A DNA stretch of 48,745 bases from contig JAHYYI010000004.1 of assembly GCA_019425045.1 (NCBI GenBank), positions 1 to 48,745 of the forward strand, written 5' to 3'. Positions 42,275-48,745 of the stretch are shown piece after piece. This DNA comes from Collinsella sp. Lineage in GTDB: Bacteria > Actinomycetota > Coriobacteriia > Coriobacteriales > Coriobacteriaceae. The notes below the pieces were generated by a model. It made no database searches. It worked only from the letters and a program-made list of their open reading frames with translations, and was not told where the DNA came from. The position numbers and the translations under genes are program-made. The first letter of the stretch is position 1. Each line of letters opens with the position of its first letter.

Positions 42275-42520
42275 GCCCTATGCCGAGCTGTGCCACTACG
42301 AGTTCACCTCGCGCGGCAGGGAAGAGGCCAATGAGGAAAAACTGCGCCGCTGGAAGCGCGAGCAGGCACTGTTCATGCAGCGCTCGCCGGAGTTCTTCCT
42401 CAACGGTGATCCATGGTTGGGGTCGAACCTATCTGCCGAGAGCGAGTACTTCTCGCTTTAGAGCGAAGTAATTCCAAGATCCGGCAAAGTATCCTCAAGA
42501 GCTGCAAGAGCGGTGGGGTT
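42275..42520 (+). pseudogene. Orphan 3' end of a glycosyltransferase, repeat copy 2
   Basis: Encodes the last 61 or so residues of the large glycosyltransferase (YHYEFTSRGREEANEEK corresponds, with Tyr to Cys), through WLGSNLSAESEYFSL and a stop at 42459-42461. The first 130 bp are almost identical to copy 1 at the DNA level, then diverge more. The matching continues to about 42520. There is no 5' part of a gene: upstream sequence is unrelated and AT-rich. GGAGGAGGGC followed by an ATG lies upstream, so a 62-aa peptide could be translated, but it lacks all catalytic parts. Confidence 0.8.
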
Positions 42521-42566
42521 CAAGTACTCCTCGTTCAAGCGGCTCTTGTCATATCAAAAATGTGCG

Positions 42567-43012
42567 TCAGGAGTTCTCCCTTAGGCATTTTGCGGCTATA
42601 GGGACAAGGTCGAACATCGTGTGAACGACATCATCCGTGTTTGCAACGGTTGCCATGAACTTGCCGTTTCCAAAATCCATCAGATTGTAAAGGTTGATCG
42701 TCGGGTCGTGGTGCGCTGCGATCCGCAGAATCCAATATGCGCAGTTGTCGCCACAGTTTGAGGCGTTATAGACGTTTCGAGGCATAAAGTACATGGGGAG
42801 CAATGTTTTGGTGCCACTCGATAGCTTTTAGGTGGGATGATTCCCAAGATTTTAGTGTCTATGGCATGAGCCCGACGACAGTGCCCTTGTCGATAGATTT
42901 AATGACACATTGGGCAAAAGAATCTTCAAACCGCTGGAGAGTATACGTTATCGAAATAGACCGATGTGTTGTAAATCACGTTATCCATGTCCCCATAATG
43001 AATCGTTAACAC
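42567..43012 (-). pseudogene. Broken DUF4869-family gene
   Basis: Reading from a GTG at 43012 (AGGAG 6 nt upstream), the peptide begins VLTIHYGDMDNVIYNTSVYF, typical of DUF4869 proteins, then hits TGA; the next pieces FAQCVIKSIDKGTVVGLMP and, in another frame, KTLLPMYF..NVYNASNCGDNCAYWILRIA continue the family to its end at 42567. At least two in-frame stops and a frame change break it. The intact family is a small protein of about 150 aa of unknown function, often on mobile elements. Only the C-terminal 78 residues are one open frame. Confidence 0.7.
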
Positions 43013-43021
43013 GTCGATCTC

Positions 43022-43525
43022 CTAGGTTGAATGCAGCGTTTTCCCGTGGTGCTGTTTATATCGTTTTGTTTTTTGGGTCGCTGAAACTAGCTTGTCTCGT
43101 TGCGCGGCAGCAATCGATAAAAACGGGGCGCATCGTTGTTCTCTCCTTGTAAGCACTTTGATGCTTGCTGCGTCGGCTATTTTGCGTCGGCCATTCACTA
43201 GCCTTATCTTCATGAGCTCTCGAGTGCTTAAAGATCGAGTGAGCGAGCCGCACGTTGATGCAAGAGGTCCGATGAGCCCCTTATTCTCTTCGACTTCAAC
43301 ACGGCGCATAAGCACGCCATTTTCTGCGGCAATGGATTCGATTGCATTAAGAAGAACAGTTCTACCCACTTCTAGCAATCCATAGAACGTCATGGGTTGG
43401 GTTTGATATCCTTCGGATAATGCCTTCAACTTGAGTTCTGCTGATAGCGGTATTTCGCCTCGTCCAGCCAAGTATTTGGGCATAGTTTCAACTCTAGGGG
43501 TATATTGCTTTCGATAGTCGATCAT
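43022..43525 (-). pseudogene. Truncated AAA ATPase (AAA_16-type) gene with degenerate Walker A
   Basis: An open frame of 167 codons. Residues 8-75 follow the start of the common actinobacterial AAA_16 ATP-binding proteins: YTP..E..PKYLAGRGEI, then GLLEVGRTVLLNAIESIAAENG where a normal member would have G-x-x-G-V-G-K-T-V-L-L-N. The Walker A Lys is Arg and the first glycines are altered, so ATP binding is doubtful. Similarity fades by residue 120, and the Walker B, sensor and C-terminal domains (another 250 residues or so) are missing. It ends just before the DUF4869 remnant. Confidence 0.55.
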
Positions 43526-43906
43526 TTACTTCATCTGCTTAGGTATCGAGGCAATTTTTAGTTTGATAATATCGGTAACCCTTATGCGTGTCACCAAATT
43601 GTGATACGGCTTAGTTGTCTGTCGCCTGTGAAATCGTCCCAATTATTATGTTTTCTCCTTGAGAGGAAGTGGGGGCACGCTCCTAAGAGCGCCGATTTAC
43701 TTATTATTCGCGGCAAACGAAACCCATCACGCCTTTGGCGGAAATGCTGTCGACTCCACGCGATGGTACATTAGTTTGGAAATGAATATCTCTAAATTGA
43801 CCACCTCCTCCTTCAAACAAAAATTAGTTAGCAAATAATTATTAGCATCTCCATATTCAAAGAGCGGGTCCAGGCTCGTTGGGTATATGAACGCGTGCGC
43901 AATGTG
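43526..43906. other. AT-rich gap with no recognisable gene
   Basis: About 380 bp. Short frames only, no convincing ribosome site, tRNA or hairpin. Likely decayed sequence. Confidence 0.4.
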
Positions 43907-43929
43907 CTAATCAGGGAGTGAGGACTCGG

Positions 43930-44215
43930 CAGCCACGCACATATGCACGACGTCGCCGACCCTGTGCCTGAAGCGCATGGGGATGGAAAAGCTCTCTGCT
44001 CGTAGCTGAGACACTCCCCATGGTGCTTTACGAGAACGTTTCCCAAGAAAATGCAGGCCTACCTCGGCTGGTACGTTCACCTTTTGCGGGTCAACAGGGT
44101 CCACGAGAGGTTGGACCCGACCACTAAAAGCGATGTACCATGTGCTGAGGTCCGTGAAAGCCTTTCGCAGCTTAGGGTGGATGGGGTACCATCTGCTATC
44201 CAAAGCGTTGAACAA
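43930..44215 (+). other. Possible transposase 3'-end remnant
   Basis: A locally GC-richer patch inside AT-rich DNA. On the plus strand the frame containing KMQAYLGWYVHLLRVNRVHE and ending VPSAIQSVEQ looks like the C-terminal end of a DDE transposase, preceded by a stop. The minus strand also has a 113-codon open frame (43907-44248) that overlaps the next gene by about 50 nt and which I do not recognise. I favour transposase debris, without strong support. Confidence 0.25.
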
Positions 44216-44720
44216 TAAAATATAATAGTACCGCTGCCATCGTTCCAAATAAGACTCGAGCTACAGGGTGGAATCTAAAGTACTTTACCGAGGGCAATAT
44301 AATTTCAGAGACAAAAAATCCGATTAGCAGTACTTCAAGTGCGCTAAGCATATTAGTGAATAAAATGATTGAGGCATAATTGACGTTTGCGTCGTTTTTA
44401 ACTAATCCCGCAACTGTGTTTAGCATAGATACTAAAATTGCCAGTACACTAATGATAATACTGAAAACGTTTGCGGATTCTTTGTTAGATTTACTCTTAT
44501 GTTCTTCGTCAAATTGTCGAAGAGCCATTCTGCCTTGCAATGTCAGGAAAACGTTTGAGTGCTCATGTCGAATATAGCCAAGGGCCATTAAATCCTTCAG
44601 TGATTCAGCATGTTTTATTCTTTTCAATTCGCTATCTGTTAAGGGAGCACCGTTTGATTTGAGGAATGAGTACATAATTTCATCGGCTCCAAAGGGGATT
44701 GTGGTGTTTTTATCTTTCAA
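44196..44720 (-). CDS. Small protein with winged-helix-like N-terminus and membrane helices
   Basis: 174 aa from a TTG at 44720 with AAGGAG 10 nt upstream. Residues 8-70 (DEIMYSFLKSNGAPLTDSEL, LKDLMALGYIRHEHSNVFLTL) look like a winged helix, followed by a charged linker and three hydrophobic segments (SIIISVLAILVSMLNTVAGL, SIILFTNMLSALEVLLIGFF, VLFGTMAAVLLYFIV). I do not recognise the family. The frame is intact, unlike most of its neighbours, so it may be the last live gene of this cassette. Confidence 0.6.
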   Translation of the reverse strand: MKDKNTTIPFGADEIMYSFLKSNGAPLTDSELKRIKHAESLKDLMALGYIRHEHSNVFLTLQGRMALRQFDEEHKSKSNKESANVFSIIISVLAILVSMLNTVAGLVKNDANVNYASIILFTNMLSALEVLLIGFFVSEIILPSVKYFRFHPVARVLFGTMAAVLLYFIVQRFG

Positions 44721-44819
44721 TTTTGATTCGCTCCTTGCATATTCAGCGCTTGCATTGCTACTGCGTTACTTTTCTGACCTGATGACTGCATTTGCTCAAA
44801 TTAATGTGATTTTAAATGC

Positions 44820-45299
44820 TTAAATTCTCCGAGTGGTTGTAGGTGCCACCAAGATTCTTTCGATAATTGATTGAGCCAGTCTCGCTCTGTCCGATGCCCT
44901 AGCCCTTATTCTTGTCTTCAGTTCGTCGGTCTCTTCCGACTTTGTCATTTCCAGATACCTCCTCTTTATCCGCTCGTGCCCAACGGTGCGCACGAACCTT
45001 GCTGTGACGAGCATGGGGCCGAGTTTCCATCGATGAAGGTGCTGGCGAACCTCACCCTTTGCCTGACCTTGTAGTTTATCCGGTCGATGCCGTTGCTGGC
45101 TCGGGCGGGGAGTCCGTGTAGGCGAGTGTGCCTGAATCGGAATCCGTTCTGCGCGGTGAGCTCGCGCATGCTCAACCGCTTCCTTAACTGGTTCTCGTTG
45201 ACCGGGCTGACAAGACACACCGACAGTCATAGGTTCGACGCGTTTGGGGTACAGTTTCGGACGGAACCCACAAGAATGTGCGAGATGACCTAGGGGCAC
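44820..45299 (-). pseudogene. Decayed GC-rich coding segment, possibly a transposase remnant
   Basis: Two overlapping minus-strand frames both look partly coding: one (from 45220) has NENQLRKRLSMRELTAQNGF and LPARASNGIDRINYKVRQRV, a pattern like the N-x-x-E/D-G-x-N-x-x-x-R region of IS256/IS1249-type transposases; the other (to 44820) has ERIKRRYLEMTKSEE. A frameshift between them would join the parts. Base composition is higher in GC than the flanks. The assignment is tentative. Confidence 0.3.
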
Positions 45300-45346
45300 C
45301 TTGCAGCTGTACTGGGGTTACTGGAAGGGGCGGCAATGTCGTTGGA

Positions 45347-45534
45347 TTAACTTTCTTCAACAGAGACTTTTTTAATTGACGCGCCCATATAAATCTTTTC
45401 TGCATACTCGACTGCTTCTGCAGTCTCTGCGACGCTCCGTCATTGGTAAAGCGAACTGACAGAGAGGGGAGTTCGATGTCATAGCTGGTATCATCATCGG
45501 AGGATAAGATTGCTTGATAGCTATATGTTTTCAT
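45347..45534 (-). pseudogene. Frameshifted HicB-like antitoxin gene
   Basis: From the ATG at 45534 the first 35 residues (MKTYSYQAILSSDDDTSYDI, then ELPSLSVRFTNDGAS) match the start of HicB antitoxins. The expected continuation ETAEAVEYAEKIYMGASIKK and an end at TAA 45347-45349 lie in another frame, so one small indel near 45425 breaks the gene. The open frame actually read continues out of frame to 45184. HicB normally neutralises the HicA mRNA interferase; no HicA-like gene (about 60-80 aa with a double-stranded RNA-binding fold) is visible nearby. Confidence 0.65.
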
Positions 45535-45540
45535 CTCTAG

Positions 45541-45715
45541 TCATCTCAGGCTATTATAGATATATCCGTTGGCAGCTTTTACGATTTCCGGTACGTTCCA
45601 ATCGGAATCATTTTTGGTAGTTGATAGACATGGCTTCTGCTTCGTATGTGTATTCAGTTTTTATGCACTGGATAAAATCAACTGCATCTAATTTAGCTAG
45701 ATCGGGAAGCGACAT
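45541..45715 (-). pseudogene. Small broken gene upstream of the HicB-like gene
   Basis: ATG at 45715 gives MSLPDLAKLDAVDFIQCIKT and stops after 35 codons; shifting one base at an A5 run continues as KNDSDWNVPEIVKAANGYIY to a TGA at 45543-45541, six bases before the HicB-like ATG. The intact product would be about 57 aa. Tight spacing suggests it was cotranscribed with the antitoxin. Family unknown. It diverges from the DUF2971 gene with three bases between the starts. Confidence 0.45.
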
Positions 45716-45718
45716 TGC

Positions 45719-46696
45719 ATGGTACTAAGCTTGACACAGAAAGAAGCATATCGGGAGACACTTGCTAATCTCGTTGCTAAGCAAAACGATGGCGCTTCAA
45801 TTGTTTCCGCTGAGAAGGAGCTGGAAGATCTATCGACTTCTCTCGTCCCGCGAATGCTTTACCGCTATCGACCTCCAACTGAATACGCTTTTGCCGACCT
45901 AGAAAACGCGACTGTTACATTTTCTCATCCAAGGGTTTTCAGTGATTAGCGCGACTCGGTACCGATCTATAACTGGAATGGTATAGATGAAATCGAAAGT
46001 TATCTCAATGATGATGAACACGCGTTAGAGATAATAAATCAAATTGATTTTAGACGACTTGCGTTTGTTTCAGGGGTTCTGGGGGTTCCTTTAAATCCAG
46101 CAAGAATAGATGAGTTTGAGATACTATCCGATGAGGGGAGAGTTAGCCTTTTTCGCTCGGCTGTTAAAAACTTGCGCTTATTTGTTGGAGGATTTGTTGT
46201 TCCAGTTCATCAGAATAGCTGCCGAAATTGTTGTCGCATTTTGTGCCTAACAGACAATCCTAGCGATTCGAATATGTGGAATGTATATTCCGAAAGCCAA
46301 GCGGGTTTCGTTCTTGCTTACGACAGAGAAGCTATTCGCAATTGTAATATTGCTAACGGAATGCGTACTGAAGTATTGCCAATTTTATATGATGACAAAC
46401 CATTTAATTGCGACCCTCAAATTGCTTGGACTGCTGCTAGGATGCTTGGTCTTAATGTGAGCAGTGATGACATGCTTAGTGATCTACGGGCAATTTACAG
46501 AAAGGGCAGTGCGTTTGAGTGGGAGAACGAATATCGTGCCCGTCTTGTACCAGAGCCAGATGAGCTTGAGATGAATTATGTACAACGCTCATGCAAGCCG
46601 TTGCGAGTTATTCTTGGGAGCAGGATGACTCAAGAGGATAAAGAGCTTTGCATTTGTGCGGCGAATAAACTGGATATTCCTGTAGATGAACAGTGA
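45719..46696 (+). pseudogene. DUF2971-family gene interrupted by one in-frame TAG
   Basis: Both halves lie in the same frame: residues 1-76 (LVPRMLYRYRPPTEYAFADL, then VTFSHPRVFSD) and 78-325, which includes CLTDNPSDSNMWNVYSESQA, GFVLAYDREAI and WENEYRARLVPEP. These are the conserved blocks of DUF2971, a family frequent in defence islands and near toxin genes. The only break is a TAG at 45947-45949, just where the family has its F-N-D-P-F-D motif. It may be a recent nonsense mutation, a sequencing error, or read through. GGAAG precedes the ATG. Confidence 0.75.
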
Positions 46697-46814
46697 TAGT
46701 TATCCGTTAATAGTGCCGTATAGTCATTTGTTTGTCAGCTGAATCGTGTACTAGTAGACTCCTGAGTTGGCGATTGCTATATCTACTGGGGCATTTCGAA
46801 AGATAATTTGGGTT

Positions 46815-46925
46815 GATCCGTGGCTTGGGGCAAACCTATCCTCCGAGAGCGAGTACTTCTCGCTTCGGCGCGAAGCAATCCCAAGATCCGGCATAGTACG
46901 CTCAAGAGCCGCGAGTGCGGTGGAA
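46815..46925 (+). pseudogene. Orphan 3' end of a glycosyltransferase, repeat copy 3
   Basis: Encodes DPWLGANLSSESEYFSL, the last 17 residues of the large glycosyltransferase, but the stop codon is mutated (TAG to CGG), and the DNA match continues for about 60 nt (AGATCCGGCATAGTACGCTC, CTCAAGAGC). This copy is shorter at its 5' end than copy 2. A TTGCTATATCT string just upstream (46776) resembles the sequence just after copy 1 (39747), hinting at nested rearrangement. Confidence 0.75.
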
Positions 46926-47096
46926 GGTTTAGCCTCGTTATTGGTTTTTGGTGGTGTTATATCTGTTTGAATTTAATTCATAGGGCTGTAGGGCGTCAAA
47001 GCTGGCGGCTCTCCCCGATGGATGGATGATTTTCAATAAACCATATCTTTAGTGAAATCTAATGGATATAAATTTTTGGACTTATAGGAGCGGCGT

Positions 47097-47783
47097 ATGG
47101 ATGAGTTGAGTCGAGCGCATTATGATATGGAATCTATTGTTTCAAATATCGTGACTATTTTGGAAAACTGTAAAAGTATCGGAGATTCATTGGGGCTGCC
47201 GATGGATGCAGTAAGCATCGTGTTTGATGAAACGTTGGACGGCATTTCATTCTTCAAGGCCGTCAAAGCGGTGGCTTCAATCCCTGATCAGCTCTTTTTT
47301 AATAAGGTTGAACGCTTTCTTGTCGGACTGGATTCCGTCGATGACGAACAGCGTCGTTCGTTCTTTGCTAAGAACGAGAAGAAGTTGATCGAGAATTTTG
47401 AAACTACCTTGAATTTGATCAATAAAGTTGAAGACAGACGAAAGGTGGATTATCTAAGTAAGCTGTTCTCGGCCTTCATTGAGGAAAGCATAGGATACAA
47501 CGAGTATTTGAGGCTTGCTGGTTTGGTTGCAAATACTCCTTCTACTGATTTGCAAGCGCTTTGCTCTTTAGATTTACGTGGTGACATACATCTCAATGAT
47601 GTCGAGAAAGAATCTCTCGCGCAGAACGGCTGGCTGATATACGCCGGGCAAGAAGTTCTTGAATTTGATTCTTTAAGTGAGAATGACCTTCAGAAATCTG
47701 ATGATCAGCTATATAAGGCCAGTAAATCTGCTGTCAGTTTTGTGAACCTGATGCGAAGCAAGACTGATAAGGGTCCTATTTAG
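47097..47783 (+). CDS. Unknown 228-aa protein of a phage/mobile-element-associated type
   Basis: Intact frame, ATG with AGGAG 7 nt upstream. The middle (FFKAVKAVASIPDQLFFNKVERFLVGLDSV, read in two parts, then EKKLIENFETTLNLINKVED and YLSKLFSAFI) resembles a group of uncharacterised proteins I associate with prophages and integrative elements, with a short membrane-near helix, an ERFL block and a helical end; no named domain. AT-rich like the other cassette genes. Single gene of cassette C, followed by a strong hairpin. Confidence 0.6.
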   Translation: MDELSRAHYDMESIVSNIVTILENCKSIGDSLGLPMDAVSIVFDETLDGISFFKAVKAVASIPDQLFFNKVERFLVGLDSVDDEQRRSFFAKNEKKLIENFETTLNLINKVEDRRKVDYLSKLFSAFIEESIGYNEYLRLAGLVANTPSTDLQALCSLDLRGDIHLNDVEKESLAQNGWLIYAGQEVLEFDSLSENDLQKSDDQLYKASKSAVSFVNLMRSKTDKGPI

Positions 47784-48011
47784 ACGGTTGATTTCCGATC
47801 TCAGTCGAACACGTTGAGCGGATAGCCCGTTCCCGCAGCTAGCTGAACGCCCCCGCGGCCCCTCACGGGCCCCGGGGGCGCCGTTTTCCAAGTTGAAAGA
47901 ACAGCGGAGATGTGTTTCGATGGGTCCGGTGGCCATGCTCCGGCCTTCGCCCGGCGCCTCTTCCCAGACTCAGCCGGACGGTCGGCCCGTCTATTCCTTT
48001 TTGCCTTTAGG
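47784..48011. other. Region between cassette C and the IS30 remnant
   Basis: 228 bp. Sequence switches abruptly from AT-rich to very GC-rich near 47815. Contains the strong hairpin at 47849-47887 and probably the 3' end of the insertion sequence; I could not identify the terminal inverted repeat. No gene. Confidence 0.4.
47849..47887 (+). terminator. Very strong GC hairpin terminator
   Basis: Stem of 12 pairs and one mismatch (47849-47861 with 47867-47879), 5-nt loop, T4 shortly after (47884-47887). It can end transcription from the 47097 gene, or may belong to the end of the IS30 element. Confidence 0.65.
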
Positions 48012-48432
48012 CTAGGCCAGCGGGGCATCGCCCCTCTCTGCGCGCACCCGCTCTATGAGCTCCGGCGTCAGGTCGAGCCCGCCGATGGGCACGTCCTCCA
48101 CGCCGCAGGCGTGCAGCAGCGCAGCTGCGTCCTCCCCGAGCATCGCCCTGAAGGCACACGCGGGCGTCGAGAAGCCGAGTGCGCCGCGGGGCTCCGAGTT
48201 CACGTGCGACATGGCGAGCGCCGGGTTCGGCCGCCGAGAGCCGGTCGAACCTGAGCCCCGCGCCCTTGGGCGGCAGCTTCCTCGGCTCGACGTGGTTTCG
48301 CCCGCAGGCGCCCTTCTGGTCGCTGCGGCGGGGGACGCGGTAGAACAGCCTCGTCTCGCCCGGCCCTCGCCGACGAGCGCGGCGATCGCGTCCTCGTCAG
48401 AGAACTCCGCGCCGTTGTCGGTGATCGATTAT
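48012..48432 (-). mobile_element. Truncated, frameshifted IS30-family transposase
   Basis: Three minus-strand fragments in different frames give the C-terminal half of an IS30 transposase: SITDNGAEFSDEDAIAAL (the second catalytic Asp), RSDQKGACGRNHVEPRKLPP (region of the catalytic Glu), and MSHVNSEPRGALGFSTPACAF to the stop at 48012. The N-terminal half is gone: homology ends sharply at about 48432 where AT-rich DNA begins. At least two frameshifts. Inactive. Confidence 0.75.
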
Positions 48433-48563
48433 TGACATCACTTCGATTTAACAATGCTTGAAACCGTCTGCGACAAAAAGCATCCATTGGTCCGAAATAA
48501 TACATATCGAATCTCGTATTTTCGCTACCATCTAATTGGACTGTTACTCATGGAGGGTCGTAT

Positions 48564-48745
48564 ATGAAGCGTATTTCATGTCTGCTATCTCTTGCCGTTG
48601 CTATTTTCTTTCTTGTATGTACTCCGGCGATTGCTGAAAACTCGACAACAGGAATAGTGAGGCGTGCTGAATCTGTTTCTTATGCTGCATCCTCCGACCC
48701 GTCGGCGCCCGCCCCCAGGGCGGAGGCGACCGGCGACGGCGAGGT
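48564..48745 (+). CDS. Secreted protein, N-terminal part only (runs off the window)
   Basis: ATG at 48564 with GGAGGG upstream. The peptide MKRISCLLSLAVAIFFLVCT followed by PAIAENS is a signal peptide with cleavage after AIA. The next residues are Ser/Ala/Pro-rich and the GC content jumps near 48700. About 60 codons are visible. The function cannot be told. The AT-rich stretch 48433-48563 ahead of it should hold its promoter. Confidence 0.7.
   Translation, partial: MKRISCLLSLAVAIFFLVCTPAIAENSTTGIVRRAESVSYAASSDPSAPAPRAEATGDGE

Overview
The window looks like the chromosome of a GC-rich coriobacterium, most probably Collinsella or a close relative. This is a judgement from the proteins, not a database match. 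The supporting signs are a very long actinobacterial-type Rho, a CarD-family regulator, a sufCBDSU operon facing an Rrf2 regulator, a GGGtGRT protein paired with a NifU-like scaffold, GTG and TTG starts, and an MPKTG-anchored surface protein.

Layout. 0.2-9.6 kb is housekeeping: an S33 peptidase, proA, an HD-domain protein, a CarD-family protein, argS and rho. These are separated by clear hairpin terminators and several repeated palindromes. 9.9-14.1 kb holds an Ala-rich membrane-anchored protein with a VanZ-like protein, a ROK kinase and a class I/II aminotransferase. 14.26-14.55 kb is a tRNA block (His, Lys, Lys). 14.6-17.2 kb has dinD and a flavoprotein. 17.4-26.4 kb is an iron-sulfur region: GGGtGRT plus scaffold, a RAYT (REP-associated tyrosine transposase), then sufCBDSU and its divergent Rrf2 regulator. 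26.5-30.3 kb has a sortase-type surface protein and an AAA-ATPase-like protein. 30.3-39.7 kb is a surface-polysaccharide cluster of six family-2 glycosyltransferases and one membrane acyltransferase; two of the glycosyltransferases are tandem paralogues.

The most unusual part is 39.5-48.5 kb, which is visibly more AT-rich. The last ~60 codons of the big glycosyltransferase gene, plus ~60 nt downstream of its stop, recur as two orphan copies (42.3 and 46.8 kb). The three copies mark off cassettes. Cassette A has an unknown membrane protein and an Abi_2/AbiD-F type abortive-infection protein with a HEPN-like R-x4-H motif. Cassette B is a graveyard: a broken DUF4869 gene, a truncated AAA ATPase, a winged-helix/membrane protein, transposase debris, a frameshifted HicB-like antitoxin and a DUF2971 gene with one in-frame amber codon. 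Cassette C starts with an unknown 228-aa protein and ends in a truncated IS30 transposase, after which a new secreted-protein gene runs off the window. I read this as a defence-gene turnover hotspot anchored on the 3' end of a polysaccharide gene.

A second theme is small palindromic repeats built around GGGAC, several of them acting as terminators. The window also encodes a RAYT transposase, the enzyme type known to spread such elements. A Rrf2-type operator candidate overlaps the suf promoter.
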